Assembly: GCA_963169105.1 (NCBI GenBank)
Contig: OY720632.1
Span: forward strand, 6,572,001 to 6,636,000
DNA from: Ceriagrion tenellum
Taxonomy: Eukaryota; Arthropoda; Insecta; Odonata; Coenagrionidae
Direction of reading: 5' to 3'
DNA: 64,000 bases
In this document: positions 45,946-58,468 of the stretch, in pieces
Layout of the letters: the number at the start of each line of letters is the position of its first letter
How positions within the stretch are numbered: position 1 is the stretch's first letter
Notes under the pieces: generated by a model
What the model saw: the letters and a program-made list of their open reading frames with translations, nothing else
What the model was told of the DNA's origin: nothing
The model's database searches: none
Position numbers and translations under genes: made by a program

Positions 45946-46337
45946 TTATTCGAATACAAACTGATATCAACGAAAACATTGCTCTGAACGTGCAACGTAA
46001 CTTTTTATGTAAGTTTTTTGTCTATGTGTTGTGAAGGAATCTCTTTTTTTTATGATATCGCTGTGAAAGTGTTCTACATTCCGGTGTTAAACTCGCCTCA
46101 AAAGTCTTCAAGATGACCCCCGATATCAATTGGAATCTTCAACATAAAAGTTTGGATGCGTGGTGCCCGTCTTGATTTTGTGTATGCATGTGAATGTCAG
46201 AGAACGTTCGCCAAAAATGTTTTCTGAATTAAAATTAATGGAAATACCATTCGCGACTGAGTGTGTACGTAATTTGGTCACCTTATCCAGTAAGTGGTGA
46301 TGCTTTGGAAGAAATGTATGTTCCGCGATGGCTGTGA

Positions 46338-46383
46338 ATGGACGATGAGCCGAAAGCCAGCTATTCTGCTGCACCTGGGACAG
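46338..46383 (+). CDS. Candidate first coding exon of a small spliced gene
   Basis: ATG GAC GAT GAG at 46338 opens a frame that runs to a donor ACAG|GTCAGT at 46383/46384. It joins in frame to the exon at 46508. The combined product begins MDDEPKASYSAAPGT then GIENMSEVRSMSG. The frame, donor and next acceptor agree, which supports a real gene, but the coding stretch is short. It could also be a non-coding transcript. No homologue recognised. Confidence 0.45.
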
Positions 46384-46507
46384 GTCAGTGAGCATTGTTA
46401 CTTCAATACCAAGATATTTCTACTTATCTGGTCGGGAACCAGGAAACTTAATGTATCACTAGTTAAATCTTAGCCTCAATTAAATTATCGTGCTTGTTGT
46501 CTTGCAG

Positions 46508-46594
46508 GCATTGAAAATATGTCGGAAGTGAGATCTATGTCCGGTACTTCTTGGATGGCAACTCCAGAGGGGAGGCGTGCAGTACTTCTGGTGG
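46508..46594 (+). CDS. Candidate second coding exon of the small spliced gene
   Basis: The acceptor TTGTTGTCTTGCAG ends at 46507. The exon is open in the phase set by the previous exon and reads GIENMSEVRSMSG, then TSWMATPEGRRAVLLV. Two donors are possible: GTGGGT at 46591 or GTAAAT at 46595. With the second, the next good acceptor (47381) continues as ELSRWLTGEVSLVFES and stops. With the first, joining to 47633 gives a longer product of about 107 residues. I cannot choose without transcript data. Confidence 0.45.
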
Positions 46595-47380
46595 GTAAAT
46601 CTGTCAGTCTCCTGTTATTTCCATCGATTACCAATGGATTTTCACCAGTAGCCAAGATGTCTTGAATGAATGAATGAAGATGAAAGTTACTCTTGGTGAA
46701 TATCATGATTACGTTTTACTTTTGATTAGTATAGGAGAATTCTGAAGATCACAGTTTATGATGTCTAATTCCGACAGCAAGGTTGTTTTTAATCTTATCA
46801 CTTTTCAAGTGAATAACCATGATCATGTGTAAAGTTAGTTCCACAGCATTTGTTCTTCACTAATGTTAAATGCTCATGTTAAAACATAATGTTCGTGACC
46901 AAATAAATCAGGAGTACATTCATCGATTTTTTCTGACCTACATCTAGGTACTCCATATAATCCATATCACAATAACTTTATTGATTTGGCTTAGTATAGG
47001 TAGAATAATAGTCATTAAAGTACCTAGTTGATATTTTAACATTATCTTTTTTGTGCTCTGACTTCTGTTATTCAAACTCTTCCATATGTGTGCTACTACA
47101 GGTAGATTATGAAGAATGTCAAGATAAAGAATAATATATGAATGAATTACTTGGCTGTGGTTGAATATTTGAGTGTCAGCTGCTACAGACTGATCTTCTA
47201 ATTCTCTGCAGGTGATGTGTGAATGAGCCACCTAATGCAGCTATGAAAAAGATAGCTTTTACAAGGTTGGTAGAATGTAATCTTTTATCATACTACTACT
47301 TATGTGCTACATTTTATGTAAGAAAAGTAATGAGTTTTTTTGCAAATTTCTTCTTTTTTCTTTATTTCTTCGTCACTCAG

Positions 47381-47535
47381 AGTTGAGCAGATGGCTGACT
47401 GGTGAAGTCTCATTGGTGTTTGAGAGTTAACTCCTAAGACTGAGAACTTCTGTATGGAGGGAAAGGAAACTGAATTTCCTCTCACGGGTTTTCCATCAGC
47501 TAGACTATCACTCTATGCAATAGGTGGAGATATTA
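47381..47535 (+). ncRNA. Candidate exon of the 46-49 kb transcript
   Basis: A long pyrimidine tract ending CGTCACTCAG precedes 47381, and ATTA|GTAAGT gives a near-consensus donor at 47535. The exon is open in phase 1 for 17 codons after the 46508-46594 exon, then stops. Part of it is also open in another frame (GKETEFPLTGFPSARLSLYA). Whether it is coding, alternative or untranslated is unclear. Confidence 0.4.
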
Positions 47536-47632
47536 GTAAGTCTTTTTTTATCATTGTTTACTTCAACCTAAGTTATCCCCTAAGTTTTTATTTGTCATTA
47601 TCTAACTCTTGGACTTGCTTAACTTTTTCCAG

Positions 47633-49210
47633 ATGTCCCTGGCTTATAGGCAAAAGCTGTCAAGAGACCTGACTTGCTCAGCTTCAGCAGCATCGAGGGA
47701 TAACTTCGACAGTCTTCAACGACAAGCCTCTGCACTGTTATATCTTCTTCATGAGACATGGATTTCTGTACTGAAGCTCTGGAGGTACTATAGTCATTGC
47801 TGCACACTGATGGGGTTAAGTCTTTGAGACACTTTCCTGCTCCTACTATCTGGAGACACAATATCTGGTGATGAGATTAGTTATGTGATTGTGCAGATCA
47901 GTATTCTGTTTCATGACTCTAGCCATTAAATGGTTGCAACTGCAGATTGTTTTAACAAATCTAAGTGCCTCAGTCCACTTTAGTTTATAGATAAATGCTT
48001 GTTTAAAGCATGAGTTGCCATGCATGGTGATCTTACTGACTTGATTTTTCATTTCATACAGCAACAAATGTCTGAATCTCACGTTCATCTTTTCTGTCCC
48101 TTTCAAGGGATAGCTTAAATGATCACATGACGCGAACAAATTTAAGGATGGCTCCAGGGATAGGGATCCCTATCACTTTTTCTGTCACTGGGCATGTCCC
48201 TTTTTCCATCTCTGGAGGCATCGTTGACATTTAGTCAATCAGAGCGCATGGCTGCAAAGAGCGACTCTCATGCCATTCGGCTTTCAATGAATTGAGAGTA
48301 GTAAACAGTAAGTAAGAGTAGAGGGATGGAGAAATGGATGGCCAAAATGACCGTGTGATTCAGAAAATGATAGCTGAAACTATCATTGTCACTGTCCCTG
48401 AAAAGCTATCATTGGAGCTATCCCTCAGAGGGACAGAAAAAAAATGATTGTGTGATTCAGGCTTAAGGCTAAGAAATAGTGAAGTTGACACCATTTATTA
48501 TGTAATATTCTTCATTCATTCATTCAAGTAATACATGAAAATTAAGTCAGCAAATGCTCGCCATAGGACATGACTCAGGAGCCTCCCTTTCTAGTATGAA
48601 ACTCTGGGATAAGCTGTACTGCACTCTTAGAACAATGCCATTTGATTAGCTCTTGCATTCAAAGTGTGATAGATTAGGGGCTCTCTTGGATTTTTTGTGC
48701 ACAAAAATCTCTTAGCGCAGTGTCCTTTTATGTTTTCATCCTTATGTACTTATATGCTGTTATTGTATTTTTGTAAGTTTTGATCTTGAGAGTATACTGT
48801 TTGGGGTTATGTCATCACATTGTTCTTTGCTTTAGTTTTAATTGTCACTGGGATTTGTTTTAATTTTTTAAGTTATCGTTCTTCTTTGTCATATTTTTAC
48901 TTCCATCTTTCAAGCAAGTAAATTTGTTCATTGCAGGGTATTACATTGAAAATTTGCAGTTATGACTTGCTCGCTTATCCTTTTAGATTTTTGCAATTTT
49001 TCATCTTACATTATAAACTTCCTGGTTACATTGTTACATCTATGGCTCATTCTTAGATTTAATAAATTGTGTACTTTTTCAAGTTTTCACTGTACATTGT
49101 TCTTTTTTGTGATTTCTTTAGTCAAATTTTGTACTTTGCAGTGTATTATATGTTAGTCGTTGGCGTGACTGTTTTGAAAGTGCAACAATAAATTGGCATT
49201 TTTTATCTTC
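47633..49210 (+). ncRNA. Candidate terminal exon with polyadenylation signal
   Basis: The acceptor AACTTTTTCCAG ends at 47632. The exon begins with ATG, open for about 64 codons (MSLAYRQKLSRDLTCSASAA...). AATAAA at about 49188, preceded by GTGCAACAATAAATTGG, would end the transcript near 49.2 kb. The long remainder has no coding signal and would be 3' untranslated. It could equally be the end of a long non-coding RNA. Confidence 0.4.
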
Positions 49211-50270
49211 TGTATGTGTGAATTTCATTTCTATGATTCCCCTTATAACCCGTTAGAACGCAACCCGCATAGCAATAGTAGGTAGGGGGATGGGGAATGG
49301 AGGGGAAAGTGAAAGGATGGGGGAGGTAGGGGAAGGGAGAGAGGTTCAGGCACACGGACACCTGAAGCGCTGTCTCGGGCCGTCGTCGTCTGCTTGGCTG
49401 TCTTCATTTTCTAACATTGAGTGTCGCCACTGTGGTGCGTAGTGCTTGTAAACAAACACGTGACGTCACGTAGAAGGTCTCTGAAACTTATAATGTGTCA
49501 ATCTTATAATCATTTCTTATGAAAGCTCTACAGGAAATTATGTTGTGGAAGTAAGTCACCATATTGCAACTTAATTACATGACAAAAATGCATCGATTTT
49601 TACCTTAGCAGTAATTTAGACGTAGTCACCCATTGGAAAGTTACATAAATGTGCGGCTTTCGTAATGTAAACATCCAAAAGTCTTACTTCATTCATTAAT
49701 ACGTTCACGGACTCTCTAACAATTTAAACACGTGTGTTATGTTTGGCCGGGGGTAAATGCCTGCCAGGCAAACATTTACCTTACTAGGGATCTGCAGGGT
49801 GTAATTCTATATTTTTATTTTTTGAATTTCTTACTGGGTCTACAGTTACGTGTTCGCTCGTCTAGGAGAAATAAAAACTGTGTAAAGGTCCGGAGGTTTA
49901 CGGAATTTTATGTCAGCGAGAGGGTGACCGGCTGGTATTCTTCCTCAAATTAATTAATTCATGGAAAGTTTGCCTTCCACGGTCAAGCATGATTTGATAT
50001 GAAGAATATTTCCTTCAGTATTCCAGTAATAACAGTCAAATATGTGTAAAAACCAGGCTTAGGTAATAAACGGTAATTATTTGCCGGTCAGCGCATTTAA
50101 GCTGGTTTTATTCTAAGGATCTATTCTCTGAATTTCTACGTATCTGGTGTTCTCTATTATTGTATCACCTTATACAGGAATGGAGTATCAGTATTTTCTT
50201 CCATTCGTCTCTTGCATCTCCACATAAAAATATGCCAATATGGGTTACCAACATAAGGGAGGACGGATTG
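49211..50270. other. Mixed interval: CpG-bearing G-rich block, no recognised gene
   Basis: 49280-49345 is a G/A-rich tract. 49370-49475 is CpG-rich and carries a CRE-type palindrome (see 49458-49471). No confident reading frame follows on either strand; the 73-codon frame at 49732-49953 has no motif. Confidence 0.4.
49458..49471. promoter_or_regulatory. Perfect 14-bp palindrome with a CRE core
   Basis: ACGTGACGTCACGT is a perfect palindrome containing the CREB/ATF site TGACGTCA and overlapping CACGTG (E-box) on the left. It sits in a CpG-bearing stretch beside a G-rich tract, consistent with a promoter or enhancer. No adjoining gene is identified. Confidence 0.45.
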
Positions 50271-50880
50271 TAATTAAACATCTTGTCATTGAGTGATGAA
50301 GTCTTCTCGGGTTATGAGCCGGGTCAGGATGGCCATTACTGCCAACGTTTCGATGGCCTTCTCTGCCATCGTCATTAGGGCCAATGATGGACCTCCAATG
50401 AAACGAAATCCTTCATCATGTCATTGAAAAAGAAGACGTTTTAAATTACTTTTTCTTACGACCTGATAATGTCCTGAAGAGCCTTGTCATTTGTGTAAAA
50501 GTTGCCGCATATTGAGACCAGAGCCTGAAGGAGTATTATCTTCAAGCAGGTGTTTAACAAACAGCAAAGTGGTGTTTTTTTCTCCAGAAGGTGGTCTTTC
50601 ATTGCATCCTAGAAGTTTTTACCGGACGCAAAGTGATGAGCAATCACTACACTGTAATTTGTATTCTCCACTTCTCAGCAGGTTGACCATTCTGTTTTTG
50701 CAAAATCCAATTCTCTTTTGGCCCTTGTTGTGAAAGGTATTCCTTAAATTATAGGGAGAAGCTTCCTTACTTCTTCTGCAAATGTTGTCTAAATGCAATG
50801 GTCTGTGTCCTGTCACATTGAAATTGGTAGTATTGTATGGTGAAGCGTGAAATGTTAAGATGCTATTATTTGGTTAGAGG
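50271..50880 (-). pseudogene. Penelope-like GIY-YIG and 3' end fragment
   Basis: On the minus strand the frame from about 50816 reads through NLLRSGEYKLQCSDCSSL, a GIY-type strand with the paired cysteines typical of Penelope-like GIY-YIG domains. A later stretch LLFVKHLLEDNTPS follows. Downstream (50420-50290) is the 3' block GAGAAGGCCATCGAAACGTT near a tandem of GATGGC units. Stops break the frame. It is truncated and lacks the RT. Confidence 0.6.
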
Positions 50881-51550
50881 AAGTGTCCTTTCTAAAAATG
50901 CTGAACTGTTTCTTCTTGCAGTATAGGATGCTAAGGGAAATTTATTGTTTTAACTGGGACTCTGTAGTTTAGTCATCTTCACCAACTTCGTTAAATAGAG
51001 CATTTCTCGATTATTTTTCTGAAGACTTCTGTAAACTTTCTGACACCTCAATACTTTATAAAAATTGACTTTTCAATAATATCGCTAATTTTTTAGCTTT
51101 TATTCACCACCAGACATGTTTCTGAAATTGCATTTCCTGAGGGAGAATGATAAATCATTAATACTTCTGTTCATCTGAGCTTTGTCTTCTTCTGTGTTTT
51201 CCTGCCAGAACTCTCTGGAACTCCAGTGATCCACAATTGAGAGTATAGTGATGCCTAAAAAATTACATGAATGTATCTGCCAATTGATTTAGGTATAATC
51301 AATAACTGCTCTGGAGTAAACGGTAAATGATAACTTCTGGAGAACTAAGTAAAACTATTCAGATGCTCCATCCTTCGGCCAACATTGTCCATGGCAAACA
51401 ATATATCCTTGGTACATGTGTGACGTGTCTCAATAGAATGGCTGAAGACATATGGACATGAACATTTTTATGACAATGGATGGGTATCAATGTATGACCA
51501 TTTAATTGATGATTATCAATATGAAATGATAATCCTATAATATGATATAC
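50881..51550. other. Interval with no recognised gene
   Basis: Short frames only. The inverted ATCATATATGATA-like run near 51535-51560 is AT-rich and unremarkable. It may hold the decayed upstream part of the plus-strand LINE that becomes readable near 51590. Confidence 0.35.
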
Positions 51551-51589
51551 TATATATGATATCATCCACTTCCCTTAAATCTTTATCTG

Positions 51590-52020
51590 ACAAAGCTCAG
51601 TAAGTCACCAATTAAATTAGCATACGGGCTCAAGATAATTTTCTAATTGTTAACCCTAATGAAAGTAATTTGATACACTTTTTAACCAGTGGTCAGCTAT
51701 CTGAAAGCATGCTAATAAAAATGGAACAAAAATCAATTGAACAAGTTAACACCTGCAAGTTCTTGGGATTATTTGTTAATTATAAAACGTCTTGGGCAGA
51801 GCATAAGAATTTCCTTAGTAGCAAGCTAAGTTCAAGCTGTAACATCCTTAGACAGCTAAGTCAAACAGTAACACAAGAAACTTTACTAAGTTTATATTTT
51901 GGTGATTTTTACTCACATGATTTATACAGTATTATCTTTTGGGGATCTACTCACTTGTCTTTAAAAATATTCAGACTTCAGAAACAAGCTGTTATAGAAT
52001 CGTTGCCCAGAAGTGTAATA
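51590..52020 (+). pseudogene. Plus-strand LINE, reverse transcriptase end, first part
   Basis: The frame at 51670-52020 reads VNTCKFLGLFVNYKTSWAEH, then SCNILRQLSQTVTQETLLSL, then SIIFWGSTHLSLKIFRLQKQ. These are the blocks after the RT catalytic core in jockey/CR1-type LINEs. It breaks off at LPRS near 52017, where the minus-strand LINE begins, and resumes near 54490. The two halves read as one protein once the insertion is removed. Confidence 0.8.
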
Positions 52021-52021
52021 T

Positions 52022-54490
52022 TTTTATTTATTTATTTTGTCCAAAGATCTTGCAAAGAAAGATATAGGACACGTCAAAAAATATAATAGTTTAAAAAATA
52101 TAGTTGGATTCAAAAGAAGCTAAGTAGGTTCACAAAAGTAGTGCAAAAGTTCACATATAAACAGTGCAATATCACACGTCTCAGCATAGATATACACACA
52201 CAACATGGCTACCATATTTTAGTGCCACATCTTCAATACTTGCATACTAGAGTAACAAAAAGTAATCAATTTTTTTAGTCAAAAACATTCATTAACTGAA
52301 TAGTACTGTTTTTCATGTAGAAAATGCTACATTTTTTAAAAATGACTCATTAGATACAATGATTTTTAAATTTTGCGGGAGTTAGTTATATATTCTGAGA
52401 CCCATTTCTCGTGGTCCCAACTTAGCTTTGTTAATCCTTATAGAATTGTAGTGAAGACTTTTCATGTTTCGTAACTATGCAGATCAGAATTTACAGCAAA
52501 CATTTAGATTTGGATGCACGAAAAGTAAAATTGAATAAAAGTATACACATGGAAATGGGAGGATGTGTAGTTTTTTTTTTTAGAAATGGGTTTGGAGGGG
52601 GCATCTTAAGGCTTTCGTGGCATTATTCGAATTGCACATTTTTGCAATACAAAGATCTTAGAAGCATGAGAGGAAGAGCCCCAAAAAATTATGTTATACG
52701 ACATGAGTGAATATAATGCACCATAATTTAAAGTCAGTAGGATATTTGTGTCAACTGAGTTTCTTAGGTGGCGTAAGAGATAACATATAGAGCTTGGTTT
52801 ATTGGCTAAGACTTCAATATTCATCTCCCAAGACAAGTTGGTATGCAGGTAAGTTCCTAGAAATTTTGTATAAGGTACATTCTCAATGGACTTATTGTGA
52901 ATTTTTAATCAAAATGCTTTCCAATAAATTACTATTGCAACCAAATTGAACAATATGTGACTTTTGGATATTTAGATTCAAATCATTATCAATGCACCAC
53001 TTTATGAGGGATATTATTGAAAGATAACGCTAAGTCATTTATATAGATCAGAAATAAGACTGGGCCTAATATAGACTCTTGGGTAGCCCCTATTGTGGTG
53101 GTAGTGCAATTAGAAAAATATCTGTTACCATTAACTGAGAGAAACAGTTTGAGTTCGATTACTGAGGTATGAGTGAAGCCATTTGTTAGCAATACCTCTT
53201 ATTCCCAGTTGGTTCATTTTGGGGAGGAGGCAGGAGTGATTTACATTATCAAACACCTTGGAAAAATCATAAAATATTCCTATGGTTTTTAGTTTTTGGT
53301 CAAGTGAAGAAAAAATGAAATTAGTAGCTTGAAATAAAGCAGAGGTAGTAAATTGGCCTTTCCAGAAGCCATGCTGATTTGAAGATAATAAGAAAAATTT
53401 ACCAAGAATTACATTAATTGGATGTAGAACACTTTTTCAAGAACTCTGGACAAAACATTTTGCAGTGCAATTGGTCTATAATTATTCAAATTATTAGAGC
53501 AACCTTTGTTTTTATATAACGGGATTATTTTGGAATGTTTCAGAGAAGAAGTGAAAATCCCTTGTTTAAGTGATTCATTAATTAGAAACAGGAGAAGTTC
53601 TTTTACACATCTGTAGGAAAGATATAATAATTTCCCTGGGATGTCATTCGGGCCTGAAAAGTTTTTGCTAGCAAATGTTGATATTATGGCTTTTAATTCG
53701 GGTTCAATACAAGGCCAAATAAAGAAAGAAGCAAAATGAGGCAGAATATGAAACAAGTTTGTAGAAGAAGTTAAAGGAGGGGTTGCTGGTGATTTTATTG
53801 TGAAGGAATTGTTGAATTCATTTGCTAGGTCAGAACTTTAGCATGCAAATTATTCCCTGACTGATTGATTTTGGGTAGAATATATTGATGGAATTTTCCT
53901 GTTGATTCACGTATAATATCCCAAGACACTTTGGACTTTTTGATGCAAGTATCCTTTTATTGTTATTCGACTTTTTGGCATGTTCTAGGAATCTCCTGTA
54001 ATACTTTTTTTGGGCTATATATTCCTCATGCAGGAGTGGACTATTGGAATACTAGGTATTTAATTTAGCTTATAGATTTTTCAAAGTGGCAGAGAAATGA
54101 CGAATTTGGTCAGTTATCCAAGGTTTTTTATTTGATGCCATCATTCTTCTCTTAGGAAGGAGGGGGAAGGTAAGATTGAAACTATACTGAAGATAGTCAT
54201 GAAAATAATGAAAACTTGCATCAAATGCACTAGGATTATTAACTTCAGACCAATCATGTGACTCAAGAAGGAATAAAAATGTGTCCTGGTTCTCTTGTGA
54301 ATAAACTCTAGTGAAATATGTCTGTGTACTACGTGGAGATGGGTCCAATCTTATTGAGGACAATAGGGGGAGATGGTAAGATATGGTTGAATCAAGTACT
54401 TTGGTCGATACATGATTTGTGTTTAAATTAGTAATAATGTTGTCCAATAAAGATTTTGAATTTGTAATAAATCCCCCAGTAAACCAATTT
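52022..54490 (-). mobile_element. Minus-strand LINE inserted in a related LINE
   Basis: Read on the minus strand: a post-endonuclease region (54447-54070), an RT core with FSGPNDIPGKLL and LNNYRPIALQNVLSRVLEKV (53756-53409), GATQESILGPVLFLIYINDL (about 53110-53040), a thumb with FWGSSSHASKIFVLQKCAIR (52836-52606), then a 3' tail of AAAT repeats at 52045-52022. The order matches a jockey/CR1-type element with the endonuclease lost. A frameshift or stop separates each block. Its sequence is related to that of the host LINE. Confidence 0.82.
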
Positions 54491-54912
54491 TTAAGGACTT
54501 GAATCTTCTTCCCGTGCCATGTATATATTTATTTCTAACTATCATGTATGTGAAGAATAACATTGATAATGTTGATGTGAACAGTGTATTCCACCAACAC
54601 CACACAAGGACAAAAATGACTTCCATTACAATTATGTACGTACAAGAGTTGCTAAAATGGGACCCAAAGAAATGGACATAAAATTGTTCAATAAATTACC
54701 ACTGTGTGTAAAAGAAATAAAAAACATCAATGCTTTAAAATCAGAACTGAAAAGATACTTACAAAATAATTTGTTCTATTCCATTGAGGAATACCTCAAT
54801 GACACTGTCTGTTAAAACATTTAATTGTGTATAATATATGTATGTATGAATATGCTCTATATCTTTTTCATATCAATGTATCAGATCTTTGGGCAAATAA
54901 AGATATTATTAT
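54491..54912 (+). pseudogene. Plus-strand LINE, C-terminal end and tail
   Basis: This continues the protein cut at 52020: DLNLLPVPCIYLFLTIMYVK, then after a frameshift in the 54610 region a stretch with KLFNKLPLCVKEIKNINALK and LKRYLQNNLFYSIEEYL ending at TGTTAA near 54815. That is the standard C-terminus of jockey/CR1-type LINEs. AATAAAG and an ATT/TTA repeat tail close the element near 54912. Confidence 0.78.
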
Positions 54913-56239
54913 TATACTTAAAACCTGCAACATTAAGTACACACCTATACTTAATTTATGATATAAACAAAACTTCAAATTCCATGCATATAAAAATATA
55001 ATTCTATGTCAAATACATAGACCTTCAAAATCACATGTAAAACAGCAAATGAACAGCTCATCGCATCAATCTTATGTAAGGTAGAAGCTGTGAATTAGCA
55101 ATTTACCATAAAGTTAGTTATCATTGGCAACTTACCATGTTGTCGATGAGCTTTTTTGTAGACCACACATAAATCAAACCTCCCTTATTTATATCAATGG
55201 CTGAAAAGTATGGAAGAAGAAAGGTACTTTCTGAAACTCTTCCCGAGAAAACTTAACAAAACTCAGGGAAATGGAATGATTAAAAAAAATATATTTGCTA
55301 ATTATATAGGTATATATAAAATTTGATATTTTTGTCTTTTGACAATATTTAATGCACAGTGGAGTTGCAATGTTCTACATCTTCTTACTACCCAGTGAGC
55401 TGCCATATGGGCATATCTGGATTTAGACATGAATAATTAAAAGTTAATGTGCAATAGAATTTCAGAAAATTTTTTGTTCACACTAATTGTAGGTGAAAAA
55501 CCATTAATATGAGGCTCGTGCAAAGCTCTTCATCTTCCGTCAATGTTATGTCCATATCAGATTAGAGGGAAGGAAATGCACAAGAGCTGTAGAGCAATGA
55601 CTCACTTCCATTGGATCCAACATGAATTAAAGGTTGCTTCATGCTTTTGACTGATGAAGTCAAATATCTTGAATCTTCACGCCTTAGCTTGAGTGTACAA
55701 AGGGTGACATACATGGATGTAGAAGAGAAATTTATGGATTCAAAGGGAACCGTGCACTGTTCATAAGAAATCATCTATTATTATGCTTGTATGAAGTAAA
55801 GGTAAAAGCTTGAATGTAAATGAATAGTGGATCTCAAAATCTTGATAGATAAATACAATCAGGCAAAGACACGAATGAGATCATCTCCGTTGGTAAGGGG
55901 GCTACTCTTAAGGCATATCCCTAAAATACAAGGCTATGTGGAGAATTTTCTATGCATATAAGCTTATTTTGAGCAACCATCGCACATCCTTCACCATAGA
56001 AAACCTAGAGAAGTATCTTTCCAGCCACCACTTGAAGACATGTTCTGTGGAAGTAATGATACTGAATGTGAATGGGATTTTTCAAACATTAGGCCAATAA
56101 TTTCTGTGATTTTAGAATATTAAATTGGTGAAACACAGCTAAATAATACACCTAATCATATCCTAAAGATGAGCGAGGGGAAAGATATGAAGTGCTATTT
56201 TGGAGGATCAGTGAAATGGGAAGGATTAAACAAGTCAAT
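54913..56239. other. Interval with no recognised gene
   Basis: Short frames without motifs on both strands. No terminal repeats or RNA boxes recognised. Confidence 0.4.
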
Positions 56240-56615
56240 TTTTGCTGTACGTCAAGAGAAAATAGGGTGGGAGGGGCTGTAAGGGAGGGGGGATGATGGT
56301 AGGCAATTGTTTAGGATAGGTGAGTAAAAGTTCACCTATCTCCAACCCTCCCTTCCAGTCCACCCCGACCTATTCTCACTAGACACTCATCAAAAACTTG
56401 ACCACACTTGTTTAATCCTTCTAATTTCCATGACCTTCCCAATGAATACACCCTTCCCTCACCCCATATTGCCAACCACCCCATCCTGTACATCAAATTG
56501 GATATAAATGTATGTAGGTTTGGCCTCAAAAGTAAAAAAAACACCTTAATGTAGTGCCGAAACCATGGCTGGTGCTACATAAAATAAAGTGTGGACTATA
56601 AGCAAGAGTATTATT
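56240..56615 (+). mobile_element. Penelope-like 3' end fragment
   Basis: A pyrimidine-rich stretch (56330-56480) is followed by GCCGAAACCATGGCTGGTGC and AAAATAAAGTGTGGACTA, which parallels the 3' end of the Penelope-like element at 28620-28880. No coding part is present. Confidence 0.55.
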
Positions 56616-58468
56616 TAACACTGGTGTATAAGGTTTCATTAAGTTACACCTGTAACATGCTGACATTCAATCAGTTTCCTGAACTGGATACATTCATTTT
56701 ATCCTTCACTAATCAAAATATTTAAAGGGATTTCACAGTTGCAATAACAAAAATGATTTACAGTAAAATTACTTCCCCTTCCCTTAGTGCTAGACATGAA
56801 CCACTGTGTAATTCAAAATGTGCATGAAATATTTGAAAATATTACAGGGATTTTTCTTCCAAAAGAACCTCATGATAACTTTCAAATCCATAACACTGCA
56901 TGTGTTAACTATTATTTCTAATAAAAGGTTAAATTTTGCAACATAAGTAAATACCAGAGACTTTTCTACACTTCAACAACAATAAACTACATGAAAATCA
57001 AGGATTTATTCTCAAAATATGCTACAATTATGGCACATTCCTGGAATCTCAAAGGAAGTAGCAACTCAACGGAGATTTCCCTGCCTCACAAAGATTTCAT
57101 AGAGGGGAGGGCTTCCTGAATGTGCTTCTCTTGAAGTTATAACTTGATAAACTAAGTTGCAACAAATATACCAATTGTGTAGTCAGGAAGGGATTATCTA
57201 TGTTGAGGGTGATCAAAACTCATATTCACATTCCCTTTTCATTGAGAATTTTTGCTGTCAACAATTTATTAAGATTTTGACCTATTCAGGGCACTACCCA
57301 AGAATGTTTAGCTGAGTGAAAATATTTTGAGATCAATGCCATTAATCAATATAGTGGCTGGGATTGTGCTGATTTCCACATGTTTTAAATAAAGAGCTTA
57401 GGTATGGCCCATTACAGGACATGATTATTAGACCAAACACATGTACATATACGGTTTCAGTGACAGGGAATGCAGTGAAAATTCATTTCTTACCAATTCG
57501 AAACACTTTTCTCAGGAAAAGTTGGCAGTAGACCGTGGTAATTTTTTTTCCTCATTTTACAATCAGAAAATAAATCCATTGCAAAAGTTATTTTTTTATT
57601 CAAATAAAACTTGGCTTAGGTTAAATTACAGTTGTTGGAGTCAGGTGAAAGTTTTCCTCATACAAAATACAGACAGCACAAAACACAGTACTGTAGGTGA
57701 GGGGGTGTGAAGGGAGGGAGGAAATGAATAATCACAGTGGAAAGTTATCATGGCTCAACTATGGAGGTATTTACCAAATTTTCATCCCCCTTTCCAATTC
57801 TTGCAATTGTTGTGTTAGGAAAAGAAGAACACAGAAAAACATCTCCCATTTTAATTTCACTACCACTAACGAATAAACAGAACTAGAAAATAAGGATATG
57901 TAAAACATGGCTCACGCCATCACTGATATCTCTGCAGTAATTCCAGAATTAGTTCATTTTATAAAAAGATGATTGCAATAAGCAGCTCATCTTTCAATAC
58001 ATGCAAGAGGCCACAAACTGCAAGAATATCAGTAGCAAAATCTTACACTTGCCACTCACATCATAACTTACAAATAACTAACAACAACGGAATGAATTCT
58101 ATATATCAGGTTAGAATTACAGTCTTCATTAAATGCATCTCAATTACATCCATTAAAATCAGCATAAATAAATTCTATACATATATATATACAATTTCAA
58201 AGGTAATGTAGTAAGGCACCCATTTAGATTTTCATCACTCACACCAGGAAGCATCACCTTCTGCATGACACTCAACCTGATAAGAAATGAAAAAAGTTCG
58301 GTCATGAACGTTAATTTGTATCTATGCATTTGTAAACTACAAAATTCAATATCTATGGAGAATTTGAGAAGCATTGAAGTTGCTCGCCTAGCATAATTAT
58401 TTTGCTTGAGTTAATACGGATGCATGGGGTAAGTTAATATGTAAAACAATCAGAACACTCGACCAATA
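56616..58468. other. Interval with no recognised gene
   Basis: AT-rich with short frames only (for example 57441-57710), none with a recognisable motif. It could be intron or 3' sequence of a neighbouring gene. Confidence 0.4.
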
